DNA from: Gemmatimonadota bacterium
GTDB lineage: Bacteria > Gemmatimonadota > Gemmatimonadetes > Longimicrobiales > Gaopeijiaceae
Reading direction: 5' to 3'
NCBI GenBank assembly: GCA_007132965.1
Contig: SLNQ01000172.1
Span: 1 to 57,919, forward strand
DNA length: 57,919 nucleotides
Below are positions 44,221 to 55,603 of the stretch, one piece after another; the first letter of the stretch is position 1; each line of letters opens with the position of its first letter. The notes under the pieces are model-generated. The model was given only the letters and a program-made list of their open reading frames with translations. It was not told the origin of the DNA and searched no databases. The position numbers and the translations under genes were made by a program.

Positions 44221-44706
44221 CTACATCGAGGGGTCTCGTCTCCAGACTCCGGTAACGAGGAGGATCAGCACCCCCACCAGGGCGGCGTAGACCGCATCCA
44301 TGGGGCCCTCGATGAGAAGGGCCTGGGTGGCGTCGCGACGCACGTCGTCACCGGCCACCACCCAGTGCAGGGCGGCACGGAGCCACGTGCCCAACAGCAG
44401 ATAGCTCACCAGAAAGAGGAGAGACTCTCCCACGAAGAGCTCCCGGGAGCGCGACCCCAACACCCCCAGGAGGGTGCACGCCAGCGCGTTGGCTCCGAAG
44501 GCCAGAAGCGAGAAGGCGTCCTCCAGGAGGCCCAGAAAGAACCCGATTCCCGCCGCCGTTCCCGTCCGCACCTCCCGGGCCAGGAGCAAGAGCCCCACGG
44601 CCAGCAGGTCCGGTGCGCCCCGGCCCATCCCGAATCCCACGTGCAGCAGAAAGTGGAGCACCGGAAGCAGACACAGGATGGTGCGGTAGAAGCCCAGGCG
44701 TCTCAC
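44221..44706 (-). CDS. mreD: Rod-shape-determining protein MreD
   Basis: A 161-residue polytopic membrane protein with five or six hydrophobic segments. The VRTGTAAGIGFFLGLLEDAFSLLAFGANALACTLLGVLGSRSRELF region is typical of MreD. The start is GTG and overlaps the mreC stop (GTGA). The position after mreC and before mrdA confirms the assignment, which by sequence alone would be weaker. Confidence 0.92.
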   Translation of the reverse strand: MRRLGFYRTILCLLPVLHFLLHVGFGMGRGAPDLLAVGLLLLAREVRTGTAAGIGFFLGLLEDAFSLLAFGANALACTLLGVLGSRSRELFVGESLLFLVSYLLLGTWLRAALHWVVAGDDVRRDATQALLIEGPMDAVYAALVGVLILLVTGVWRRDPSM

Positions 44707-45695
44707 GGGCCCGGCCCTCCGCTCCCCGGAATCGTATCCGGATCCGGGGACACGCCGGGATCCACCTCCACTCCGCCCGGGATGTCGGTCTCTACCAGGG
44801 GGGCCAGGGTGTCAGGCGGAGGGTCAGCCCAGAGCCCCCAGAACGCGTCCATCCCCTCCTCGCCGGGACGTGGATCTCCGGAGGGAGAGGCCTCCGTGGT
44901 CATGACCAGGACGTGGGTGACCGCCGCGGGCCGGACCGCGGGCACGAGCCAATACCCCCGGCGCCATCCCGCTTCGATCTCGGCCAGCGACTCCACGACA
45001 CCCACCAGGATTCCCCGGGGATACACGCCCCGACCCGAGGTCACCACGGCGGTTCCCTCCTCCAGGGTGGTGTAGTAGGGCACCCCGTTCAGGAGAAGTC
45101 GATCTTCTTCCCGAAACGCGCCGTGGCGGGGCTCCACGAAGCCGAAGGCCGTCCCGTCCAGTGTCATGGCGCTGACACGAAAATCGGGATGAGTCCAGTC
45201 CATGGCCACTGAAGTGGACGGGCCCACCTCCCGGATCACTCCCACCAGCCCCTCGGCCGAGACCACCGGGTCCCACACCTGCACCCCATCATCGCGTCCC
45301 ACGTCCAGGAGGATCATGCTCTCCGAGCCCCGGGTCCCGGCCCGGATCACGCTGGCCGACTGAAATCCGGGACCGGCCCGCCCCCGGAGCTCCAGCAGCG
45401 CCCGGAGCCGCTGGTTCTCGTCCAGCAGCGTCCGTTGGGCCGACAGCGCGGCGGTGGCGGCGTCCAGTTGCATCTGGAGCTCAGCCATCTCCGCGGCGCG
45501 GACGCGGGCCTGACTCAACGACTCCTGGAGGAAGATGAAGGGCGCCAGAACCGTCCCCCGGAACACTCCGGCCACTTGTTCCTGGGCCGGCGACGGAAGG
45601 GCGATGAGGAGCCCCGACAGGGCAATGAAGAAGAGCGAGAGGACCCACTCCCTCCGCCCACGGGACTCGAACTGGTCCGGTTCGAACGACGACAT
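44703..45695 (-). CDS. mreC: Rod-shape-determining protein MreC
   Basis: A 330-residue bitopic protein: a short N-terminal cytoplasmic part, a transmembrane helix (about 15-33), a coiled coil (about 60-100) and periplasmic beta-barrel domains (ASVIRAGTRGSESMILLDVGRDDGVQVWDPVVSAEGLVGVIREVG and GVPYYTTLEEGTAVVTSGRGVYPRGILVGVVESL). The last 40 residues are an unusual Pro/Asp-rich tail (DPGVSPDPDTIPGSGG). The order mreB-mreC-mreD is conserved. Confidence 0.95.
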   Translation of the reverse strand: MSSFEPDQFESRGRREWVLSLFFIALSGLLIALPSPAQEQVAGVFRGTVLAPFIFLQESLSQARVRAAEMAELQMQLDAATAALSAQRTLLDENQRLRALLELRGRAGPGFQSASVIRAGTRGSESMILLDVGRDDGVQVWDPVVSAEGLVGVIREVGPSTSVAMDWTHPDFRVSAMTLDGTAFGFVEPRHGAFREEDRLLLNGVPYYTTLEEGTAVVTSGRGVYPRGILVGVVESLAEIEAGWRRGYWLVPAVRPAAVTHVLVMTTEASPSGDPRPGEEGMDAFWGLWADPPPDTLAPLVETDIPGGVEVDPGVSPDPDTIPGSGGPGP

Positions 45696-45768
45696 GACCC
45701 GGGTTGAGTCCTGAAGCTGAAGATGGGGATCGAACGGTGACTGGACGAAGGGCGGGTCGCCCTTCCCC

Positions 45769-46812
45769 TCAGGTCACCAGCACGTTTCGATACTTGTGCA
45801 GGTCGTCCAGGATCCGTCCCGCCCCCCGGACCACGCACGTGAGGGGCTCCTCGTCCACGTGGATGGGAAGGTTGGTCTCCTGGGTGAGGAGGCGGTCAAG
45901 GCCCCGGATCATCGCCCCACCCCCCGTCATGACGATGCCTCGGTCCACGATGTCGGAGGAGAGCTCCGGCGGCGTGATCTCCAGCGCACGGCGCACCGCC
46001 TCGACGATGGCCTGAATGGGCTCCTGGATACACTCCCGGACCTCTTCGGAATGAATCGTCACCGTCTTGGGAATGCCGGACACCAGGTCCCGTCCCTTAA
46101 CCTCCATGCTCCGCTCGTCTCCGGAATCGAAGGCCGATCCGATCTGGATCTTCACCGCCTCGGCGGTGGGTTCTCCGATGAGGAGGTTGTAGTTCTTGCG
46201 GAGAAAGGTCACGATGGTCGAATCCAGTTCGTCACCGCCCACGCGGATCGAGGTGTTCGAGACGATTCCCGAAAGGGCGATGACGGCGATCTCGGTGGTG
46301 CCGCCCCCGATGTCGATGACCATGTTCCCGGTGGGGGTCTCGATGGGCAGTCCCACGCCGATGGCGGCGGCGGTGGGTTCAGCCACCATGTAGACGGCCT
46401 TGGCCCCGGCCGCCATGGCCGATGAACGTACGGCCCGGCGCTCCAATTCCGTGATTCCCGACGGGACGCCCACCACGACCCGGGGTTTGATGCGAAAGAT
46501 CCGCTTGGACGTGACCTGCTTCAGGAAGTGGCGGAGCATCATCTCCGTCACGTCCACATCGGCGATGACCCCGTCCTTCAGGGGCCGCACCGCCTCAATG
46601 TTCTCCGGGGTGCGACCCAGCATCCGCTTGGCCTCGAGGCCGATCCCCAGGATCTTCTTGGAACCCTTCTCAACCGCCACCACCGACGGTTCGTTCAGGA
46701 CGATCCCTTCGCCCTTTACGTATACGAGGGTGTTGGCTGTGCCGAGATCCACGGCAATGTCATTGACGGGAATCAGGGAACCTGAGCTGAACCACTTGGA
46801 GAACGAGGCCAA
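45769..46812 (-). CDS. mreB: Rod-shape-determining actin homologue MreB
   Basis: A 347-residue actin-like ATPase that organises lateral wall synthesis. It has phosphate-1 AVDLGTANTLVYVKGEGIVLNEPSVVA, phosphate-2 MVIDIGGGTTEIAVIALSGIV and adenosine-binding VMTGGGAMIRGLDRLL. The only in-frame start is a TTG (46812); no ATG or GTG lies upstream before the frame loses support, and no good Shine-Dalgarno is seen. Confidence 0.97.
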   Translation of the reverse strand: MASFSKWFSSGSLIPVNDIAVDLGTANTLVYVKGEGIVLNEPSVVAVEKGSKKILGIGLEAKRMLGRTPENIEAVRPLKDGVIADVDVTEMMLRHFLKQVTSKRIFRIKPRVVVGVPSGITELERRAVRSSAMAAGAKAVYMVAEPTAAAIGVGLPIETPTGNMVIDIGGGTTEIAVIALSGIVSNTSIRVGGDELDSTIVTFLRKNYNLLIGEPTAEAVKIQIGSAFDSGDERSMEVKGRDLVSGIPKTVTIHSEEVRECIQEPIQAIVEAVRRALEITPPELSSDIVDRGIVMTGGGAMIRGLDRLLTQETNLPIHVDEEPLTCVVRGAGRILDDLHKYRNVLVT

Positions 46813-46906
46813 TGCTGGAGCCCGTGGAGGTCGGTTGGTGGGCCGGATTTGTGAATTGTGAGACGGCCCGGGCGGTCGTGCCGTTCGTCCGGGCGCCCCG
46901 GATTGT

Positions 46907-46926
46907 AAAGACCCGGGGGGTCCTTT
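46907..46926 (-). terminator. Weak hairpin downstream of dut
   Basis: On the minus strand AAAGGACCC-CCC-GGGTCTTT forms a short stem (GACCC/GGGTC plus AAA/TTT with one bulge) that ends in three Us, between dut and mreB. It could be a weak rho-independent terminator or attenuator. The hairpin is small, so confidence is limited. Confidence 0.35.
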
Positions 46927-47050
46927 GCAAGACGCGTTCCCGGCCTACCTGTGGGCTCTGCCCCGGTGCCACCGCTTAAGCGGGCCCCCAGGCCGCACCG
47001 GTCACCCACCTGGAGCCGAACCACCGGTGAGTGGAAGCGGCCCATGGGGC

Positions 47051-47521
47051 CTACCCCCGACCGGTGCTTCCGAACCCTCCCGCGGCCCGCTCCGTCGTGC
47101 CCAGTTCCGAGGCCTCCACCACCACCGGGGCCTCGAACCGGGCAAACACGAGCTGAGCGATGCGGTCTCCACGACCGATGCGCACCGGCTGCCGGGAAAG
47201 GTTGCGCAGGAGAACCTTCAGCTCCCCCCGATAATCGGGGTCGATGGTACCGGGGGCGTTGGGAACGATGATCCCCTCACGGAAGGCGAGCCCGGAGCGG
47301 GGACGAACCTGGCACTCCACCTGTGCGGGGAGTTCCATGACGAGCCCGGTGCCAACGGCCCGGGTCTCGTCCGGCGCCAACTCGAAGTCGTCCTCCGCCG
47401 ACCGCACATCGTAGCCAGCAGCACCCTCCGTGGCCCTCGACGGCAACGGGAGATCCGGGTTCGACTCCAGGCGCTGGAATCGAACCCGGAGCCCTTCCGG
47501 ATGGTCTTCCGTTGTTTCCAC
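47051..47521 (-). CDS. dut: dUTP diphosphatase
   Basis: A 156-residue trimeric dUTPase that hydrolyses dUTP to dUMP and PPi. The five family motifs appear in order: AAGYDVRS, PRSGLAF, GTIDPDYRGE, GDRIAQLVF and RAAGGFGSTG. The start is GTG at 47521, five bases after the ald stop, with GGGGGAG about 10 bases upstream, so co-expression with ald is probable. Confidence 0.97.
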   Translation of the reverse strand: METTEDHPEGLRVRFQRLESNPDLPLPSRATEGAAGYDVRSAEDDFELAPDETRAVGTGLVMELPAQVECQVRPRSGLAFREGIIVPNAPGTIDPDYRGELKVLLRNLSRQPVRIGRGDRIAQLVFARFEAPVVVEASELGTTERAAGGFGSTGRG

Positions 47522-47526
47522 CGGGC

Positions 47527-48648
47527 TCAGGCTCCCCCCAGCAGCGAATCCACGTCCACCAGTTCGAGGTCAAAGGCTTCGGCAACCCCCGCATAGGTGA
47601 TCTGACCGTCCACCACGTTCACGCCCAGCTTCAGGGCCGGATCGTCCCGACAGGCGGCCTTCCACCCCTTCTGGGCCAGGGTGCGGGCGTAAGGAAGAGT
47701 GGCGTTGGTAAGGGCCAGGGTGCTGGTCCGGGCCACCGCACCGGGCATGTTGGCTACGGCGTAATGGATCACGTCGTCCACCACGTAGATGGGGTCTTCG
47801 TGGGTGGTTGGGTGGATGGTCTCCACGCAGCCTCCCTGGTCCACCGCCACGTCCACGATGACGGACCCCGGCCTCATGAGGCTCAGGTCCTCCCGGGTCA
47901 CCAGTGATGGAGCCTTCTTGCCTGGAATCAGGACCCCTCCGATGAGGAGATCGGCCCGGGCGATCTGCTCCCGAATGTTGTACCGGTTCGAATACATCAG
48001 CTCGACATTGGCCGGCATCACGTCCGACAGGTACCGGAGCCGCGGAAGGGAGATGTCCATGATGATGACCCGGGCGCCGAATCCGGCGGCCATCTTCGCG
48101 GCGTTGGTCCCCACGACCCCACCGCCCAGGATCACGACCTCGGCCGGAAGCACACCGGGCACTCCCCCCAGCAGAACGCCCCGGCCCCCGTAGAAGCGTT
48201 CGAGGTACTTGGCTCCCTCCAGGATGGAGAGCCGTCCGGCCACCTCGGACATGGGCGTCAGCAGGGGCAGCTCTCCGCTGTCCGCCTGCACGGTCTCGTA
48301 CGCGATGGCCACGGACCCCGAATCCATGAGGGCACGGGTCAGGGGCTCGGAGGCCGCAAAGTGGAAGTAGGTGAAGAGGAGCTGGTCCTCGCGGATCCGG
48401 GGCCACTCTGGCTCGATGGGCTCCTTCACCTTGATGATCATCTCGGCGCGGGCCCACACCTCCTCGGCGGTGTCCACGATCTCGGCGCCGGCCTCCCGAT
48501 ACTGGCCGTCGGTAAAGCCGCTTCCGTCGCCCGCCCCGGCCTGCACCAACACCGCGTGCCCGTCCCGGACCAGGGCCTCGGCCCCGGACGGAACCAGAGC
48601 GACCCGGTACTCGTTCGTCTTGATCTCCGTCGGTACCCCGATCTGCAT
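47527..48648 (-). CDS. ald: Alanine dehydrogenase
   Basis: A 373-residue NAD-dependent enzyme that interconverts L-alanine and pyruvate with ammonia. The N-terminus ([22 protein letters not shown]), the NAD-binding [28 protein letters not shown] and the catalytic segments around [12 protein letters not shown] and [10 protein letters not shown] are typical. I chose ATG 48648 because GAGGAG lies six bases upstream; an upstream start at 48744 would add an untypical 32 residues. It could supply alanine for the peptidoglycan made by the neighbours. Confidence 0.96.
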   Translation of the reverse strand: MQIGVPTEIKTNEYRVALVPSGAEALVRDGHAVLVQAGAGDGSGFTDGQYREAGAEIVDTAEEVWARAEMIIKVKEPIEPEWPRIREDQLLFTYFHFAASEPLTRALMDSGSVAIAYETVQADSGELPLLTPMSEVAGRLSILEGAKYLERFYGGRGVLLGGVPGVLPAEVVILGGGVVGTNAAKMAAGFGARVIIMDISLPRLRYLSDVMPANVELMYSNRYNIREQIARADLLIGGVLIPGKKAPSLVTREDLSLMRPGSVIVDVAVDQGGCVETIHPTTHEDPIYVVDDVIHYAVANMPGAVARTSTLALTNATLPYARTLAQKGWKAACRDDPALKLGVNVVDGQITYAGVAEAFDLELVDVDSLLGGA

Positions 48649-48793
48649 GGCCGACTCCTCGTTCCTGGGATCCACGTCCCTATGAGTGATGGAAACGCCT
48701 CCCTGAGGAGCCGCCTCTCGGTGGTGGTGGCATTCTGTATACAACCCTGCATCCCTTCCACCGCCGCCAAATCTGACGTTTCGAGGGCCTGCG

Positions 48794-50029
48794 TCAAGCC
48801 GTTGCGGCCGACCCGGGCCCCAGGCGCGTCACCACCTGCGCACCGGGATCGAAGTATCTGGCGGCTGCGGCCTCCACCTCGTCCGGCGTCACGCCCTCGA
48901 TGAGGTCCAGGAGCTCATCGAGGGTTCGGTGCGGCTGATCGTACAGCGCGAATCCCGCCAACCGGTATAGCCGAGAGGAGGTGGATTCCAGCGAGAGCAT
49001 GACCTGTCCCTTCACCTGGTCCTTCACCTCCCGGAGACTGGAAGCGTCCAGCCCCTTCCGGCTCAGGGTCTGGTATTCTTCCAGGATCGCCTCCAGCGCA
49101 CGATGGGCTGCTTCGGGACGGGTGCCCACATAGACACCGCTCACTCCGGCACGGGAGTAAAAGGACTGGAAGGAGAAGACCGTGTAGGCCAACGCCAGCT
49201 CCTCGCGGATTCGCTGGAAGAGGCGCGAGCTCATCCCACCTCCGAAGGCGGACGACAGTAGGACCAGGGGGAAGCGGACGGGATCGTTTCGCCCCGGCGT
49301 GCGCGTTCCCACCACCATGTGGGTCTGCGCCGAATCGCGCTCTACGTGGGTCTTCCGCTGCTCCACCGTCGCCGGGGGAGGGGGAATGGAGGACACCACT
49401 CCCCCTCCCCTTCCCTGGAATCGCTCCAGGACCATCTCCTCCAGCAGATCATGGTCAAGGTGTCCAGCGGCGGCCACGACGAGCTCCCCCTCCAGGTAGC
49501 GATCCCGGTGGAGCGTCCGAAGCTCTTCGATCCTCATGGCCGAGACCGATTCCCGGCTTCCCAGGATCGACTGGCCGTAGGGATGGCCTTCCCACAGATC
49601 GCTGCCGTGGAGCTCGAAGACGAGGTCGTCCGGGGTGTCCTCCACAGTGGAGATCTCTTCCAGCACCACCTGCCTCTCCAGCTCCAGGTCCTCCTCCCGG
49701 AGCAGCGGATTCAACACCAGGTCGGAGAGGACGTCCAACGCCTCGGGGAGGTGCTCGGAGAGAATCCGGGCCTGGTACGACGTGTGTTCCCTGGAGGTGA
49801 AGGCATCCAGCGTCCCGCCCACCCGCTCCAGCGCCAGGACCAGTTCCCGGGGACCCCGGGTCCGGGTTCCCTTGAAGACCAGATGCTCCAGCAGGTGGCT
49901 CGCCCCGGTGATCGCCCGGGGCTCGTGGGCTGCCCCCTGTCGTACCCAGATCCCCACCGAGACCGAACGGACGCCAGGGATGTACTCCGACAGGATCCGC
50001 ACGCCCTCCGGGGTGGTGGACTCCCGCAT
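48794..50029 (-). CDS. M16 zinc peptidase (processing-peptidase-like)
   Basis: A 411-residue insulinase-family protein. The inverted zinc motif is H45-L-L-E48-H49 (HLLEHLVFKG), with a distal Glu at about 124-125 (RQVVLEEI), followed by the second domain (about 190-400). The R/Y pair (about GGGMSSRLFQRIREELALAYTV) expected in active subunits is present. ATG 50029 is preferred to 50176: the upstream 49 codons contain a strong hairpin and do not look like M16. The alternative is coupled translation from the pnp stop. Often found next to pnp. Confidence 0.9.
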   Translation of the reverse strand: MRESTTPEGVRILSEYIPGVRSVSVGIWVRQGAAHEPRAITGASHLLEHLVFKGTRTRGPRELVLALERVGGTLDAFTSREHTSYQARILSEHLPEALDVLSDLVLNPLLREEDLELERQVVLEEISTVEDTPDDLVFELHGSDLWEGHPYGQSILGSRESVSAMRIEELRTLHRDRYLEGELVVAAAGHLDHDLLEEMVLERFQGRGGGVVSSIPPPPATVEQRKTHVERDSAQTHMVVGTRTPGRNDPVRFPLVLLSSAFGGGMSSRLFQRIREELALAYTVFSFQSFYSRAGVSGVYVGTRPEAAHRALEAILEEYQTLSRKGLDASSLREVKDQVKGQVMLSLESTSSRLYRLAGFALYDQPHRTLDELLDLIEGVTPDEVEAAAARYFDPGAQVVTRLGPGSAATA

Positions 50030-50115
50030 GCGGCCCCCGCCCGGTCCGTTGGCGGTCTCGGCCACCTGGTGGGACGACTCCCGAGATCTCTCGCCCGCTG
50101 TGACTGAACGGCGAA

Positions 50116-50153
50116 ACGCCGGAACGGGGGGATGGCCTCCCCCGTCCCGGCGT
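50116..50153 (-). terminator. Strong GC hairpin after pnp
   Basis: A stem of about 15 bp (one A-C mismatch and one G-U pair) with a loop of about six bases, lying 23 bases after the pnp stop and followed by TTTCG on the minus strand. It resembles a rho-independent terminator with a short U-tract, or an mRNA-stabilising/RNase III-type hairpin between pnp and the M16 gene. It argues against the upstream M16 start. Confidence 0.55.
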
Positions 50154-50175
50154 CGCCTACCGAAGCCGTCCGGCA

Positions 50176-52326
<2,151 letters not shown>

Positions 52327-52521
52327 TTCACTGCAGAGGTTTGTGTGGGCACTGCGCCGGGAGCGTCCCGGCACCTTACCCGCTTCGGTTCGTGCCATGC
52401 TCTGCAGATCCGGGCCGGTGCGACCGCCGTGCCGCCGCAGGCGCCCATCGGTGGGGGGCCAGGGGCGGAACAGCCAGAAAAAGGTCAGGCCGACCGTCTC
52501 CGGTCTTCGAGCACTTAAGCA

Positions 52522-52557
52522 CGACACGGCGGCCGGGATCTCCGGTCCGCCGTGTCG
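52522..52557 (-). terminator. rpsO-pnp intergenic hairpin
   Basis: An 11-bp perfect stem (CGACACGGCGG/CCGCCGTGTCG) with an inner CCGG pair, starting a few bases after the rpsO stop. No long U-tract follows on the minus strand (TGCTTAAG). In other bacteria this site holds a partial terminator and an RNase III cleavage hairpin that controls pnp; the same role is inferred here. Confidence 0.6.
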
Positions 52558-52563
52558 AGGGTC

Positions 52564-52824
52564 CTACTTCCGGAGCCCCAGGTCCTTGATGAGTTCCCGG
52601 TACCGCTCCAGATCTGTTCGTTTGAGATACTCCAGAAGGCGCCGACGGCGCCCCACCATCCTCAGAAGTCCGCGGCGACTGTGGTGGTCACCCTTGTGGT
52701 CTTCGAAATGAGCGCGGAGCTCGTTGATCCGCTGCGTGAGGAGGGCGACCTGCACCGGGGCGCTTCCCCGGTCGTTTTCGTGTAGCTGGTACTTCTCGAT
52801 GAGATCCTGCTTGGTTTCGGGCAT
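52564..52824 (-). CDS. rpsO: 30S ribosomal protein S15
   Basis: An 86-residue 16S rRNA-binding protein with the full S15 pattern: [53 protein letters not shown] chose ATG 52824 ([12 protein letters not shown]). A GGAGG sits 12 bases upstream, which is long but acceptable. The TSS-proximal leader of about 105 bases contains small dyads and may be an S15 autoregulation site. Confidence 0.97.
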   Translation of the reverse strand: MPETKQDLIEKYQLHENDRGSAPVQVALLTQRINELRAHFEDHKGDHHSRRGLLRMVGRRRRLLEYLKRTDLERYRELIKDLGLRK

Positions 52825-52935
52825 GTAGCTTCGTAGCCTCCACAAGAGTCATACGCTGCAGGGGAAGCAGACTGAACGGTCGTTGTACCGTGCGGTCGTG
52901 CGTTGTTGGGTCCCACTACCAGGTCAGCCTTTCAA

Positions 52936-52962
52936 ACTATAAGGGCATGCCGCCCACAACAA
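52936..52962 (-). promoter_or_regulatory. Candidate rpsO promoter
   Basis: On the minus strand TTGTTG (52962-52957) and TATAGT (52941-52936) are separated by 15 bases, upstream of rpsO and just after the ribF stop. The -10 matches TATAAT at 5 of 6 positions; the spacing is slightly short. Confidence 0.4.
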
Positions 52963-52965
52963 GGG

Positions 52966-53913
52966 TTACCGCCGTGTGTCGGCTGAGAGGACCGAGCGCG
53001 AGCGGGCGACGTCGGCCTGCATCTGCTCCACCAGGCCCTCCACCGAATCAAAGGGTTCCACTGGACGCAGGTACTCCACGAAGTCCACTCGAACCTCTTC
53101 GCCGTAGATCTCGTGGTCGAAATCCATGAGGTGGAGCTCCACGCTGGGTTCGGAGCCCCGGAAGGTGGGCCTGGGCCCCAGGTGCAGGGCTCCGGCGAAG
53201 GTGCCCCGCCGCAACACGCCCCACACGGCGTAAATGCCCGCAGGCGGCAAGAGTTTTTGCGAACTGGCCACCTGGAGGTTCGCGGTGGGAAAGCCAAGTC
53301 CCCTTCCCCTGCCGTCGCCTCGCACCACCACGCCCCGGAGGGAGTAGGATCGACCCAGACCCTCGCGGGCTTCCTCCATGCGCCCTCCCGCCACCGCCCT
53401 CCGGATCCGGGTACTGGAGACGGGACCGCCATCCAGGGGCACTGGATCCACCACGTCGACGCCGAAACCCAGCTCGGCCCCCAATCGGCGGAGGGTGTCG
53501 GCGTCACCGGAGCGGTCTCGACCAAACCCGTGGTCATAGCCGATGACCAGCTCCTGGACCTCCATGCGACCCACCAGGATCTCCCGGACGAAGCGCTCGG
53601 GAGAGTACCGGGAGAGGGCCGGGGTGAATCGCAGGAACACCGCGTAGTCCAGCGCACTTTCGGCGAGGATCTCCTTCTTCTCGTCGGGGGTGGTGAGGAG
53701 TGCAGGGGCGATCTCCGGCTTCACGATCCGAAGCGGGTGCGGGTGGAAGGTCACCAGGACCGCTCGCCTGTCGGTCTCGGCAGCTCGGCGACCGATCTCC
53801 CGCAGGACCTCCCAGTGGCCCCGGTGCACGCCGTCAAAGGTCCCCACCGTGACCACAGTTCCCCGACCGTCGTCGGGAATCCCCCGGGGACCCAGGACGA
53901 TCCCGTCATCCAC
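52966..53913 (-). CDS. ribF: Bifunctional riboflavin kinase/FAD synthetase
   Basis: A 315-residue enzyme making FMN and FAD. The N-terminal nucleotidyltransferase has VVTVGTFDGVHRGH (about 19-32) and GYDHGFGRDRSGD (about 124-136). The C-terminal riboflavin-kinase domain has SYSLRGVVVRGDGRGRGLGFPTANLQ (about 189-214) and the usual PPAGIYAVWG. The start is GTG at 53913, and eight bases overlap the truB stop. Conserved truB-ribF order. Confidence 0.96.
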   Translation of the reverse strand: MDDGIVLGPRGIPDDGRGTVVTVGTFDGVHRGHWEVLREIGRRAAETDRRAVLVTFHPHPLRIVKPEIAPALLTTPDEKKEILAESALDYAVFLRFTPALSRYSPERFVREILVGRMEVQELVIGYDHGFGRDRSGDADTLRRLGAELGFGVDVVDPVPLDGGPVSSTRIRRAVAGGRMEEAREGLGRSYSLRGVVVRGDGRGRGLGFPTANLQVASSQKLLPPAGIYAVWGVLRRGTFAGALHLGPRPTFRGSEPSVELHLMDFDHEIYGEEVRVDFVEYLRPVEPFDSVEGLVEQMQADVARSRSVLSADTRR

Positions 53914-54808
53914 GGGGGAAGACCTTTCGGGGTTGGATCCGCCCGTCGTGGGGGTGGGCCACTGCTAGAAGCTGATTTCGGTACGATACCGCCAGGGGCT
54001 CGCCCTGGACGCCCTTACCGGAGAAGTCGCCGGAAAGTGGCACGCTCTGGCCGGACTGGAGCCGGGCCGCCTCCTCCGGCCCCACATCCACCCTGCGCAG
54101 GTGAACCAACGCCTCCAGGGGAGTGACCCATGCCGACGCCACCACCCCTTCGTCCTCCATTTCGTCCGGTGAGGGGGCGCCGGCCGCGAGAAACGGCCCG
54201 ATGGCCGTACGATGCAGGTACGTGAGATGTGCCCCCACCCCCAGGGCCTCCCCCAGGTCCCGGGCCAGTGCCCGAATGTAGGTGCCGGTGGACACCCGGG
54301 TGCGAAATCGGAGGCGGGGAGGACTCCACTCCAGGAGCTCCAGTTCATGGACCTCGATGGGAACCGAGGCCAGCTGCACCGCTTCACCCCGTCGTGCCTT
54401 CAGGTAGGCCGCCTCACCGGCCACCTTCTTGGCCGAGAACGCCGGTGGCCTCTGTTGACCCCTACCGACGAAGGTGGCCAGAACCTCCTGAACTCGGGCC
54501 CGGTCCAGCTTGGTCCAGTCCTCGCTCTCCCGTACGACCGGTCCCTCGGTATCCAGGGTGGCCGTGACCTGACCCAGCCGGGCCACGGCTTCGTACTCCT
54601 TCGGAAGACCGTGCAGGTACTCCGCCAGACGGGTCGCGCGATTCACGCACAGCAGAAGGAGACCTGACGCGAAGGGATCCAGCGTCCCCGTGTGCCCGAT
54701 ACGCCTGGTTTGCAGGGCTCGTCGCGCAGCGGCCACCACGGCGTGGGAGGTGGGCCCCTCCGGCTTCGCCACCGGGAGGAAGCCGTCACCGTCGCCGGGC
54801 AACGTCAC
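53906..54808 (-). CDS. truB: tRNA pseudouridine-55 synthase
   Basis: A 300-residue enzyme that makes pseudouridine 55 in the T-loop of tRNAs. The catalytic Asp is D44 in GTLDPFASGLL, and KPEGPTSHAVVAAAR at the N-terminus and RVSTGTYIRALARDLGEALG (about 192-211) complete the core. A PUA-like C-domain follows. The start is GTG, overlapping the rbfA stop by four bases. Confidence 0.96.
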   Translation of the reverse strand: MTLPGDGDGFLPVAKPEGPTSHAVVAAARRALQTRRIGHTGTLDPFASGLLLLCVNRATRLAEYLHGLPKEYEAVARLGQVTATLDTEGPVVRESEDWTKLDRARVQEVLATFVGRGQQRPPAFSAKKVAGEAAYLKARRGEAVQLASVPIEVHELELLEWSPPRLRFRTRVSTGTYIRALARDLGEALGVGAHLTYLHRTAIGPFLAAGAPSPDEMEDEGVVASAWVTPLEALVHLRRVDVGPEEAARLQSGQSVPLSGDFSGKGVQGEPLAVSYRNQLLAVAHPHDGRIQPRKVFPRG

Positions 54809-55233
54809 TCCTCGGGATCTCGCGAAGTATCGGATCCGCCGGATTCCGACGACTCGGAGACACCGGCCTCCGGAGGCTCATCCGGGGGGAGGACTTCCCG
54901 CAGGAGGGCTTCGATCCGCATGGCCTTCTCCAGCGTCTTGTCCAGCTCGAACCTGAGCTCCGGAACCCGACGCAGGGTGAGCCGCTCGCCCAGCTCCCTC
55001 CGAACGAAGGGGGTCGCGGCCTCGAGACCTGCCAGGAGCTCCGCGTCGGCTTCCTCGCCCTCCCGCTCCGGACCCGGCCGCACGTACACCCGGGCCGACC
55101 AGAGGTCAGGGGTGGCGTCCACCCCGGTAACCGTAGGCATCCCGATGCGGGGGTCCCGGGTCTCTCGCCTGAGAATGTCCGAGATCTCCCGCTTGAACTG
55201 TTCGTTCAGGCGGGCCGCGCGTCTGTCGCTCAT
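54805..55233 (-). CDS. rbfA: Ribosome-binding factor A
   Basis: A 142-residue KH-like protein needed for 30S maturation at the 16S 5' end and for cold adaptation. The signature RAARLNEQFKREISDILRRETRDPRIGMPTVTGVDATPDL and ATPFVRRELGERLTLRRVPELRFELDKT is complete. The acidic C-terminal tail (about 120-142) is a normal variation. It overlaps truB by four bases. Confidence 0.95.
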   Translation of the reverse strand: MSDRRAARLNEQFKREISDILRRETRDPRIGMPTVTGVDATPDLWSARVYVRPGPEREGEEADAELLAGLEAATPFVRRELGERLTLRRVPELRFELDKTLEKAMRIEALLREVLPPDEPPEAGVSESSESGGSDTSRDPEE

Positions 55234-55286
55234 GGCTCCTCCCTGCTATGAGGTGGGACGAACTCCGTGAAGGGGGTCCTGTCCCA

Positions 55287-55574
55287 TCAGATCTGCTCGC
55301 GACGGAATGAGAGGATCACCATGCGGCCGTCGTCGGCCACGAAGTCGTCCACTCGATCGGTGAGGGACTCGGCCAGTCGGCCGTCGGAGGTGACCACCGC
55401 CGCGGTGAGCTGGGCCCGGTCGTGTACGTCCTGGTGATCCGTCTCGGCCACCGAGAGGTTGAACCGATGTCGCATGCGGTCCCGTAGCGACCGGACCGTC
55501 ATGCGCTTCTCCTTCAGCGACCGACACCCCGGAAGGGAAAACTCCCAGGTGAGAACCACGATGGTGCTGGGCAT
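55287..55574 (-). CDS. DUF503 protein (YlxP-like)
   Basis: A 95-residue protein with the family's LTWEFSLPGCRSLKEKRMTVRSLRDRMRHRFNLSVAETDHQD start and the VDDFVADDGRMVILSFR ending. YlxP-type genes lie between infB and rbfA in many bacteria, as here, which supports the call. It is thought to be a ribosome-maturation accessory factor; the biochemical role is not settled. Confidence 0.9.
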   Translation of the reverse strand: MPSTIVVLTWEFSLPGCRSLKEKRMTVRSLRDRMRHRFNLSVAETDHQDVHDRAQLTAAVVTSDGRLAESLTDRVDDFVADDGRMVILSFRREQI

Positions 55575-55603
55575 GGGTCATCCCACACGGGCGGGCCGCG
55601 CTG

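Noticed and set aside
48649-48744. N-terminal extension of ald to 48744
   Set aside because: The 32 extra residues do not look like alanine dehydrogenase; ATG 48648 has GAGGAG six bases upstream.
52327-52527. N-terminal extension of pnp to 52527
   Set aside because: The extra 67 residues cross the rpsO-pnp hairpin and are unlike PNPase.
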